From the NCBI GenBank assembly GCA_016205905.1, contig JACQSP010000152.1, positions 1 to 5,781 on the forward strand: a DNA stretch of 5,781 bases. The letters are read 5' to 3'. Numbering within the stretch: the first letter of the stretch is position 1; each line of letters starts with the position of its first letter. Below, in pieces: positions 1 to 4,634 of the stretch. The stretch comes from Candidatus Woesearchaeota archaeon. Lineage in GTDB: Archaea; Nanobdellota; Nanobdellia; Woesearchaeales; DSVV01. Position numbers and translations under genes: made by a program. The notes beneath the pieces were generated by a model. That model had not been told where the DNA came from. It did not search any database and was given only the letters and a program-made list of their open reading frames with translations.

Positions 1-5
1 GTTCA

Positions 6-57
6 ATGTTGCAAACACATAAAAAGTTATTATTAAAATTTAGTGTGTTTGCAACAT
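6..57. repeat. Perfect 14-bp inverted repeat (hairpin A)
   Basis: ATGTTGCAAACACA at 6-19 is exactly complementary to TGTGTTTGCAACAT at 44-57, with a 24-nt AT-rich loop at 20-43. It lies beyond the 3' end of the Lrp-type gene and directly abuts a second hairpin that starts at 56. Function is unknown; a transcription stop, an operator pair or a small mobile hairpin are all possible. The structure itself is directly visible. Confidence 0.85.
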
Positions 58-103
58 ATAGTCACGGTTACTTACATACGATTATTAATGTCCGTGACTA
101 TAT
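56..103. repeat. Perfect 12-bp inverted repeat (hairpin B)
   Basis: ATATAGTCACGG at 56-67 is exactly complementary to CCGTGACTATAT at 92-103, again with a 24-nt loop (68-91). The stem is unrelated to that of hairpin A, but the loop length is identical, and both loops contain ATTATTAA at different offsets. The two stems overlap by 2 bases at 56-57. Confidence 0.85.
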
Positions 104-125
104 TTTGCAGTGTATTATTTTGCGG

Positions 126-160
126 GTTTTCGCCAAAGCTGACTGGCAGACTTTTTACTT
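126..160. repeat. 35-bp inverted repeat, copy 1 (3' side of the Lrp-type gene)
   Basis: This copy starts GTTTTCGCCAAAGCTGACTG and ends with GGCAGACTTTTTACTT. It is the reverse complement of 1315-1349 with one mismatch (A142 here, G in the partner). A related third copy, with an 8-9 base insertion, lies at about 1484-1525. The copies bracket the regulator gene and its promoter. Confidence 0.9.
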
Positions 161-190
161 ACTGGATGATTTATGAAAATTGTTCCATCA

Positions 191-1189
191 CTATCCTACT
201 TTTTGTTCAATCTCCTTCAAGCCAGTTGGTAAATAATTATATTTGTGAGTTTTATAAATTAACAAGATATCTATTTCCCTAATTATATCTGTAAATTTGT
301 TTTTTAATTCACGAATTAAGTTATGATTAATGTCTATGCTTGGACTTTCCATATCAACCTCTAATTCCCAATTCCCAATACAATTAATAACTTCAAGAAC
401 ATAAGGATGGTATCTAAGAAATGAAAACAATTTTTTTTCTTTATCAGCAGTAAGGCTCTTTAGAGAAATAAGCAGTTTGTATGTTTTAATATTAAGAAAG
501 TGTTCATTAATATACGGCTGATATGAGAATATTACACCAGATTTTTTAAGATTGTTTAATCGATAAGCAATAACTTTGCGTGAGATATTTAATTCCTTTG
601 ATATTTGGATTTCGCTTTTTCTAGCATCCTGAACCAAAGATAATAGTATCTTAAAATCGAGTTTATTTAAACTAACTTCTGAAATTTCTCCTGCCCATTC
701 AATATATGATGTATCCTCTTCATTTTTAGATAAAGCGAGATACTTTCTTTTAAATTTGAAAACTTTAGTGTTAGCAATAATGCTTTTTTTTAGAAAATAA
801 AAAGAATAGTCATTATTTACTTTTGAAAATATTTTATTAAATTGAAATATATTTTTAGCCCAAATTGCAATGTAAAGATCCCACACCCCATCACATGTGG
901 CTATCCACACAATATTTGGGTTTTGTATCAAGTCTTCTAGCATTGCCTTTTCTTTTTCTTCATCTAAATTTTGGAGTTTAATATAAATCTTGAAAATAGA
1001 GTAGCCTATCTTTGAGATATCAATACAAGTATAATATCCCTTTATCACATCTAATTTCTCAAGCCGTTTTATTCTATAATCAGTTGATTGTTGGCTTAAA
1101 CCAATCTTTTTTGCAATTTTGGAAATGCTCTGTCTTGCATCAAGAGATAATTGATAAATAATCTTCCAATCCTTCTTATCATGTTTCAT
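191..1189 (-). CDS. Lrp/AsnC-family transcriptional regulator with two tandem HTH-RAM units
   Basis: This 332-residue protein is a predicted cytoplasmic DNA-binding regulator, about twice the usual Lrp/AsnC length. Unit 1 has an N-terminal winged HTH at about residues 5-50 (DARQSISKIAKKIGLS, then DYRIKRLEKLDVIKGY) and a RAM-like ligand/oligomerisation domain at about 64-150 (CDGVWDLYIAIW). Unit 2 repeats the plan: HTH at about 184-224 (DARKSEIQISKELNIS, then AYRLNNLKKSGVI) and RAM-like at about 236-320 (CIGNWELEVDM). The halves are clearly homologous but diverged, so the duplication is old. In Lrp-family proteins the RAM domain usually binds amino acids or other small effectors; the ligand and targets here are unknown. 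The ATG at 1189 is supported by a TATA box about 26 bp upstream, implying a leaderless mRNA. The gene is flanked by 35-bp inverted repeats, which may mean it was moved as a cassette. Confidence 0.9.
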   Translation of the reverse strand: MKHDKKDWKIIYQLSLDARQSISKIAKKIGLSQQSTDYRIKRLEKLDVIKGYYTCIDISKIGYSIFKIYIKLQNLDEEKEKAMLEDLIQNPNIVWIATCDGVWDLYIAIWAKNIFQFNKIFSKVNNDYSFYFLKKSIIANTKVFKFKRKYLALSKNEEDTSYIEWAGEISEVSLNKLDFKILLSLVQDARKSEIQISKELNISRKVIAYRLNNLKKSGVIFSYQPYINEHFLNIKTYKLLISLKSLTADKEKKLFSFLRYHPYVLEVINCIGNWELEVDMESPSIDINHNLIRELKNKFTDIIREIDILLIYKTHKYNYLPTGLKEIEQKVG

Positions 1190-1208
1190 TTTTAGTATAG
1201 TGTACCTT

Positions 1209-1228
1209 ATTTATATATAAATTTTTCC
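1209..1228 (-). promoter_or_regulatory. Archaeal TATA/BRE promoter of the Lrp-type gene
   Basis: Read on the minus strand, GGAAAAA (1222-1228, BRE-like) is followed by TTATATATAA (1211-1220). The TATA centre is about 26 bp upstream of the ATG, which matches archaeal TATA-to-start spacing and predicts transcription beginning at the start codon. Confidence 0.75.
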
Positions 1229-1314
1229 TTATTACAAAAATATTGGTAATACATTTTAAATAGTGGTAAGTAATACTCTTTATGATTATTATTCAAATTT
1301 TGGTTTTAGAAGGG

Positions 1315-1349
1315 AAGTAAAAAGTCTGCCAGCCAGCTTTGGCGAAAAC
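1315..1349. repeat. 35-bp inverted repeat, copy 2 (5' side of the Lrp-type gene)
   Basis: This is the reverse complement of 126-160 with 34 of 35 positions matching. It is at the same time the left end of the fold-back element at 1315-1525. Both 35-bp copies read outward from the regulator gene beginning with AAGTAAAAAGTCTGCC. Confidence 0.9.
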
Positions 1350-1362
1350 AATAAACGAGTTT

Positions 1363-1397
1363 GTCGTGGGTCGTTAGTCGTATGTCGTCTAACGAAC
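1363..1397 (+). repeat. Degenerate heptad repeat, left arm
   Basis: There are four consecutive 7-bp units ending in GTCG (TTTGTCG, TGGGTCG, TTAGTCG, TATGTCG), then a decayed fifth (TCTAACG). The form recalls the short tandem heptanucleotide repeats known from cyanobacteria; no homology is claimed. Confidence 0.8.
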
Positions 1398-1445
1398 TAT
1401 GAATGAATTATAACAATCGATGAATAAGTCTAAGATTCACAGCTT

Positions 1446-1475
1446 ACGATCAACGACTTACGACAAACGACTAAC
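1446..1475 (-). repeat. Degenerate heptad repeat, right arm
   Basis: On the minus strand the units are TTAGTCG, TTTGTCG, TAAGTCG and TTGATCG. They are of the same type as the left-arm units and in opposite orientation, so the two arrays can pair in a single strand. Confidence 0.8.
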
Positions 1476-1551
1476 AGATACTAGCAAAGCTGACAAATTT
1501 GAGGCAGACTTTTTATTTACTTTAGAAGTAAAGATAAATAAAATAGTAATT

Positions 1552-1558
1552 GGGTGAT
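1552..1558 (+). promoter_or_regulatory. Ribosome binding site deciding the start at 1563
   Basis: GGGTGAT matches the archaeal 16S 3'-end complement (GGTGAT) and ends 4 nt before ATG 1563. The GTG at 1554 lies inside this site, so it is unlikely to be the true start. TATA-like strings lie at about 1509-1520 (leader of about 22 nt, consistent with this site) and about 1533-1544 (which would give a leaderless mRNA). Confidence 0.65.
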
Positions 1559-1562
1559 AAAA

Positions 1563-1994
1563 ATGGCATGGAAAGGATGGAAATATTATGCTGAAAGAAG
1601 CGGTTTTTTTGATAAACAAAATTGGTATGATGTCTTAGCTTTTTATGGGATATCTGCAGTTATAGCTCTTCCCCTTGGTTTAACTACAGGTAATAATACA
1701 ATTATTACAAAAGGCATGGTTATAAATGAAAGACGCACTGAAGCGGCGTATGAGTTTACTCTTCGATTGGATGGTGAAAAAAAGGATATAAGCTATGTAG
1801 TTAGAGATGAGCCAAAAGAACTAGAAACACTTGACAGAGAAATAAATAATGGGGATTATGTAACTCTACAAACTCATTTATCAGACAAAGGAGCTCATAA
1901 AGAACAAACAGATACAGCTGGAAGAATTGTTTTAAAACCCTATAACATTAATGTTAGCGGATATACTTGTAATAGTTTTATCATTCCTCGCTAA
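1563..1994 (+). CDS. Small membrane-anchored protein of unknown function
   Basis: I do not recognise this family. From ATG 1563 it encodes 143 residues. A basic, aromatic N-terminus (MAWKGWKYYAERSGFFDKQN) is followed by one hydrophobic segment at about residues 24-40 (VLAFYGISAVIALPLGLTT), likely a membrane anchor or uncleaved signal. The rest, about 100 residues, is polar and rich in predicted beta-type sequence (EAAYEFTLRLDG, DISYVVRDE, GDYVTLQTHL), then a charged stretch (DKGAHKEQTD). No catalytic motif is visible. A single cysteine lies near the C-terminus. The gene follows the fold-back element directly, whose right end may contribute its promoter, and a roughly 600-bp repeat-bearing spacer comes next. 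The reading frame, RBS and protein-like composition make it probably real; the function is unassigned. Confidence 0.65.
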   Translation: MAWKGWKYYAERSGFFDKQNWYDVLAFYGISAVIALPLGLTTGNNTIITKGMVINERRTEAAYEFTLRLDGEKKDISYVVRDEPKELETLDREINNGDYVTLQTHLSDKGAHKEQTDTAGRIVLKPYNINVSGYTCNSFIIPR

Positions 1995-2155
1995 ACTATT
2001 TTTTGGTTGAAGCCCCCCTAGATTGTTAAGTAAACGAGATATACATCATACTAAAATTCTTTTTTAACCAAAATTCAAATTTTTCTTTTTTTAACCTGAC
2101 ATTTACTTTACAACACAGTTAGTATTGATTAGATTAATGACCAATTTATAATATG

Positions 2156-2243
2156 GCGCAAAATGACTTATTTAATAAGTAAACATCCGCGCAAAGTTTA
2201 AAAAATAATATGCTTATTATACTATTTTAACCTAGATATAACC
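2156..2243 (+). repeat. 88-bp tandem repeat, unit 1
   Basis: The unit starts GCGCAAAATGACTTATTTAA and is followed at once by a near-identical second unit at 2244. It contains two GCGCAAA boxes 33 bp apart (2156 and 2189) that are G+C islands in AT-rich DNA. It also has a palindromic section, ACTTAT-TTA-ATAAGT, and a second weak hairpin around 2204-2220. Confidence 0.85.
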
Positions 2244-2331
2244 GCGCAAAATGACTTATTTAATAAATAAACATCCGCGCAAAGTTTAAAGAATAATGTA
2301 TTTATTATATTATTTTAATCTAAAAATGCGT
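2244..2331 (+). repeat. 88-bp tandem repeat, unit 2
   Basis: This is a direct copy of 2156-2243 with scattered substitutions, mostly in the 3' half. Its GCGCAAA boxes are at 2244 and about 2277. In the ACTTAT hairpin the right arm has changed (ATAAGT to ATAAAT), so pairing is slightly weaker. A partial GCG at 2328-2330 follows. Confidence 0.85.
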
Positions 2332-2390
2332 TTTGAGGTCTCGTTAACTTTACAGCAAAAGATTTCTTGAACAAAAGAAACGAACACAAA

Positions 2391-2537
2391 TTCACTTTAA
2401 AAGAACTAAAGAGAACTTTGAATAATTCATATTTTCGGTACCAACGAAGTCTATAACCTTATATTTTGTGGGTTATACCTATTGTGTTTTTTCAAAACGC
2501 CATTTATGCAAAGTTCTCTAAACCTAATTTAAGTGAA
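2391..2537. repeat. Long imperfect inverted repeat upstream of the membrane protein gene
   Basis: AGAGAACTTTG (2410-2420) is the exact complement of CAAAGTTCTCT (2509-2519). Further out, TTCACTT (2391-2397) pairs with AAGTGAA (2531-2537). Nested inside, TATAACC (2452-2458) pairs with GGTTATA (2471-2477). The symmetric three-tier layout could be a structured RNA, an attenuator or a decayed element. Confidence 0.65.
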
Positions 2538-2561
2538 CACAACCAAGTGTTATTTCATAAT

Positions 2562-2570
2562 CTTTTTAAA
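2562..2570 (+). promoter_or_regulatory. TATA-like box of the membrane protein gene
   Basis: CTTTTTAAA is centred about 30 bp before ATG 2596. No Shine-Dalgarno sequence precedes the ATG, which fits a nearly leaderless transcript. The match is moderate. Confidence 0.45.
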
Positions 2571-2595
2571 CCTCTGGCTTTATTTACCAGATACT

Positions 2596-3297
2596 ATGTT
2601 AAAGTTCGTTTTAAGCCCAAGATGGTTTTACGGAATAGATACAATTTCTGCAGTAATTGCATTAATAATTACACTTGTTATTGCTATATTTAGCTATAAA
2701 CTTTATACATTCTGCCAGGATAAAAAGTACAAATATCTTGCACTAAGCTTTTTTACGTTAACAGCATCATTCTTTTTTAAATTATTGACAAATGTTGTCG
2801 TGTATTATGAAGTTGTCAAAGAGAAAGTTGTTGGAAGTATAGTTCTCACTTACACTGTGCTTGAAAGCTCTGATTTACTTGTTTCAATAGGATTTATCGG
2901 CTACAGATTCTTATTTTTAGCAGGAGTTATGGGCTTGTTTTATCTGCTTTACCAGCATAGAGACAGAAAATTGTTTATTATAATGTTCTGGCTGATATTA
3001 ATAGCGACATGGTTCAGCTTAAGCAATTACTTCTTTTTCCATGCAACAGCAATATTATTCATTTCATTGTTGTTCTGGTACTATTATAGAGCCTGCAAGA
3101 CAAGCAAGCCAAAACAAGTTAAATCATTAAGATATGTAATGTTCACATATTGGTTTTTGGCATTAAGCCAATTATCTTTCCTTTTTGTAGCTCTTAATCT
3201 GCATTTTTATGCGATTGCTGAAAGTTTACAATTAGTTGGGCTTTTATTGTTATTGTATAGTCTGCTATGTGTATTTAAGAATGCAAAATGCAGATAA
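2596..3297 (+). CDS. Polytopic membrane protein, about seven transmembrane helices
   Basis: From ATG 2596 this gives 233 residues (MLKFVLSPRWFYGID...). An upstream in-frame GTG at 2533 would add 21 residues, but it lies inside the inverted repeat and lacks a ribosome binding site. Hydrophobic segments lie at about 12-38, 47-71, 97-120, 126-144, 147-167, 178-200 and 204-227, with short charged loops (QDKKYKY, QHRDRKL, CKTSKPKQVK). No signal peptide, catalytic motif or soluble domain is seen. I recall similar proteins of about 230 residues beginning with a SPxWFYGID-like motif in DPANN genomes, often next to a small winged-helix gene as here; this is memory, not a search result. The seven-helix layout is compatible with a sensor or a structural role. 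Substrate and role are unknown. Confidence 0.8.
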   Translation: MLKFVLSPRWFYGIDTISAVIALIITLVIAIFSYKLYTFCQDKKYKYLALSFFTLTASFFFKLLTNVVVYYEVVKEKVVGSIVLTYTVLESSDLLVSIGFIGYRFLFLAGVMGLFYLLYQHRDRKLFIIMFWLILIATWFSLSNYFFFHATAILFISLLFWYYYRACKTSKPKQVKSLRYVMFTYWFLALSQLSFLFVALNLHFYAIAESLQLVGLLLLLYSLLCVFKNAKCR

Positions 3298-3488
3298 TGA
3301 AGATATTAACCCTTAATTCTCACTTTTATCTATTTCTCTTGTTTTATCTCTTTTTTCTATTTCTTCCTGCTTCTCTCTCTTTTTTCTTCTTTTAATAATC
3401 CATTTTCTTGGATTTTAGTGCCTTTTTTCTTAGAAACTGCTAAAAAAACCATTACATTAATAAATAAAGCGCCATTTACATACTTATC
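3298..3488. other. Pyrimidine-rich spacer between membrane protein and winged-helix gene
   Basis: From about 3310 to 3395 the plus strand is almost only T and C, with several T-runs suited to archaeal oligo-T termination of the membrane protein transcript. AATCCA (3397-3402) and TGGATT (3409-3414) form a short hairpin followed by TTTT. The promoter of the next gene occupies the right end. Confidence 0.55.
3457..3469 (+). promoter_or_regulatory. TATA-like box of the winged-helix gene
   Basis: TTAATAAATAAAG is centred about 26 bp before ATG 3489, and no Shine-Dalgarno sequence is present. This is consistent with independent leaderless transcription rather than read-through from the membrane protein gene. 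Confidence 0.5.
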
Positions 3489-3764
3489 ATGCCACAGCAA
3501 AGAAGATCCAGGATAGATATAATAAACGATATACTGGAAGCTATACAAAGAAAGGGCGGCAAGATAAAGCCAACGCATTTAATGTACAAAGCTAACCTTT
3601 CACATAAATTAATGACAAGTTATTTAGAAGAGCTTATGAGCAAAGAATTAGTGCAGGAAATCAGCGAGAAACAGTACAGATATCTCATAATAACAGATGA
3701 AGGTTATAAGTTCATAGAAAAATTCAAACAAATGAAGGAATTCAAGGAAAGTTTTGGATTGTAA
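3489..3764 (+). CDS. Small winged helix-turn-helix protein (HTH_45-like)
   Basis: This is a 91-residue predicted cytoplasmic DNA-binding protein. Residues 7-20 (SRIDIINDILEAIQ) form helix 1. Residues 27-50 (KPTHLMYKANLSHKLMTSYL) form the HTH with recognition helix. Residues 53-70 (ELVQEISEKQYRYLIITDEG) form the beta wing, and a C-terminal helix (YKFIEKFKQMKEF) follows that often serves for dimerisation. The T-H-L-M-Y-K-A-N-L-S pattern and the Y-x-x-T-D-E-G-Y-K-F end are typical of the archaeal HTH_45 family (PF14947), named here from recall. It is complete and of normal family length. Its place 191 bp after the membrane protein, on the same strand, suggests but does not prove a joint role. 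Its targets are unknown. Confidence 0.85.
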   Translation: MPQQRRSRIDIINDILEAIQRKGGKIKPTHLMYKANLSHKLMTSYLEELMSKELVQEISEKQYRYLIITDEGYKFIEKFKQMKEFKESFGL

Positions 3765-3846
3765 ATATGTGATTTATTAACTGCACTTGAACGCATTAAC
3801 TTATCTTTATCTGTTTTATTTTTATTATTGTCAATACTTCTTACTT

Positions 3847-3901
3847 ATTTGGAAAAGCGAATACTGTGACCTTGCGGTCACAGATGAAGTCTTTTCCAAA
3901 T
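3847..3901. repeat. Compound hairpin 1 of a tandem pair
   Basis: The outer stem ATTTGGAAAAG (3847-3857) pairs with CTTTTCCAAAT (3891-3901). The inner stem CTGTGACC (3864-3871) pairs with GGTCACAG (3876-3883) around a TTGC tetraloop. Internal loops separate the two stems. The inner part is shared with the next hairpin; the outer stem is not. Confidence 0.85.
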
Positions 3902-3903
3902 TT

Positions 3904-3961
3904 AAAAATGCCAACGGTCAATACTGCAACCTTTAGGTTGCAGATTGTTGGCATTTTTTTT
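3904..3961 (+). terminator. Compound hairpin 2 ending in a T-run; likely terminator
   Basis: The outer stem AAAAATGCCAAC (3904-3915) pairs with GTTGGCATTTTT (3947-3958). The inner stem CTGCAACC (3924-3931) pairs with GGTTGCAG (3936-3943) around TTTA. The T-run at 3954-3961 makes termination of the winged-helix transcript plausible. The shared core with hairpin 1 shows that it is also a repeat family member. Confidence 0.65.
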
Positions 3962-3985
3962 ATTTATTGTTCTGTTTTTACTAAA

Positions 3986-3997
3986 TCTTTATATATT
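3986..3997 (+). promoter_or_regulatory. Archaeal TATA promoter
   Basis: TTTATATAT (3988-3996) is centred 26 bp before ATG 4018, the clearest promoter in the window. It predicts a transcript starting at the A of the start codon. No Shine-Dalgarno sequence is present. Confidence 0.75.
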
Positions 3998-4017
3998 AAT
4001 TAATTTTCTCATTTAAA

Positions 4018-4572
4018 ATGGAAGATTGGGCATATCTACATCAACTTCACGGAGGACAAATAGAAGCTTTATTAGGAGTGAAAGAGTTATCTGATGTAGT
4101 TTTAAGAGAAGAAATTCCCAAAGAAAGATTAAAAGAAGCATTAAGAGGTTTATCAAAAAAGAAAAGACCATATGATAAAATTCTGTTTGAAAGCGATGGA
4201 AAGATTGATATTGTCAGTCTTCGGATGAGTTATCAACTTCCTTTTGAAATGGTTGCATTATCTTATCAAAATAAACATTTTCTTACAGATTTCTTAGTAA
4301 TACAAACAATAAACCGCACTCATTATTTAGATAGAGAAAACCGTCCACCAATTTATGTTCGTAATCCCCGTTTCTGGTCGTATAATAGTGATGAAAAAAG
4401 AAATCCTACAAATGAAGAGAGTAATAATCTTCGCATTAATTTTGGTAGACTTTTTAACAGTATTGAATTAATAGTTCGAGCAAAATGGGATTTAGAATCT
4501 AAAGAGTTAAGAACAGAGGAAGGGCCAAGATTGTATAAAATTCCTACTGCAGTAGGATATAAATTAAAATAG
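4018..4572 (+). CDS. Soluble protein of unknown function
   Basis: I do not recognise this 184-residue protein. It has no signal peptide, membrane segment or cysteine. The first half is probably helical and strongly charged (residues about 23-50, LSDVVLREEIPKERLKEALRG, then SKKKRPYDK). The middle carries hydrophobic and aromatic strands (about 55-95, KILFESDGKIDIVSLRMSY, LPFEMVALSYQNKHFLTDFL). Then comes a polar region rich in N, R and P (about 100-135) and a C-terminal part with NFGRLFNSIELIVRAKWDL. No HTH, nuclease or NTPase motif is seen. The start is supported by the TATA box 26 bp upstream. The gene stands alone between the paired hairpins and the convergent cysteine synthase gene. The promoter and coding character make it a confident gene; its function remains open. 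Confidence 0.75.
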   Translation: MEDWAYLHQLHGGQIEALLGVKELSDVVLREEIPKERLKEALRGLSKKKRPYDKILFESDGKIDIVSLRMSYQLPFEMVALSYQNKHFLTDFLVIQTINRTHYLDRENRPPIYVRNPRFWSYNSDEKRNPTNEESNNLRINFGRLFNSIELIVRAKWDLESKELRTEEGPRLYKIPTAVGYKLK

Positions 4573-4590
4573 GGCAATGATGTTAACAGA

Positions 4591-4606
4591 TTAGATTTAT
4601 TTTTTC
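4591..4606 (+). terminator. Possible oligo-T terminator of the gene ending at 4572
   Basis: A TTTATTTTTT string with six consecutive T residues (4600-4605) lies about 25 bp after the stop codon, in the 62-bp gap between convergent genes. Archaeal termination often needs only such T-runs. There is no strong hairpin. Confidence 0.3.
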
Positions 4607-4634
4607 AATACACAAATAGATGCTTGTTTCTACA

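Larger units (their letters stand above)
1315..1525. mobile_element. Fold-back, MITE-like palindromic element with heptad repeats
   Basis: The left end (1315-1349, AAGTAAAAAGTCTGCC, then CAGCTTTGGCG) and the right end (about 1484-1525, CAAAGCTGAC, then GGCAGACTTTTTATTTACTT) are imperfect inverted copies. Inside, both arms carry a degenerate 7-bp repeat. The left arm (about 1363-1397) reads TTTGTCG, TGGGTCG, TTAGTCG, TATGTCG; the right arm (about 1446-1475) has the complementary CGACNNA type. There is no coding capacity. Size, terminal repeats and absence of a gene resemble a non-autonomous miniature element, but no target-site duplication could be confirmed. The right end also supplies a TATA-like string in front of the gene at 1563. 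Confidence 0.65.
1995..2595. other. 600-bp spacer without a convincing gene
   Basis: The stretch is very AT-rich. From left to right it holds an 8-bp inverted repeat (TTTTGGTT 2001-2008 with AACCAAAA 2066-2073), two TTCTTTTTT(T)AACC strings about 25 bp apart (about 2058-2096) that could act as oligo-T terminators for the preceding gene, the 88-bp tandem repeats at 2156-2331, and the long inverted repeat at 2391-2537. The short open frame at 2466-2693 lacks codon character and overlaps the membrane protein gene in another frame. Confidence 0.7.

Noticed and set aside
43..282. Plus-strand open frame of 79 codons
   Set aside because: It runs through hairpins A and B, the inverted repeat and the end of the regulator gene on the other strand, with no promoter or ribosome site and no protein-like pattern.
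126..1525. Complete insertion sequence
   Set aside because: Terminal repeats are present but the only gene inside is a regulator; no transposase motif is seen in any frame.
2533..2595. Upstream GTG start for the membrane protein
   Set aside because: The extra 21 residues lie partly in the inverted repeat and lack a ribosome site; ATG 2596 gives a family-like N-terminus and fits the TATA-like box.
2466..2693. Plus-strand open frame of 75 codons
   Set aside because: It overlaps the start of the membrane protein gene in another frame and lies in the inverted repeat; its composition is not protein-like.
3357..3578. Minus-strand open frame of 73 codons opposite the pyrimidine tract
   Set aside because: The lysine/glutamate-rich tail is what a purine-rich strand gives by chance, and the front half is antisense to the winged-helix gene. 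No promoter was seen.
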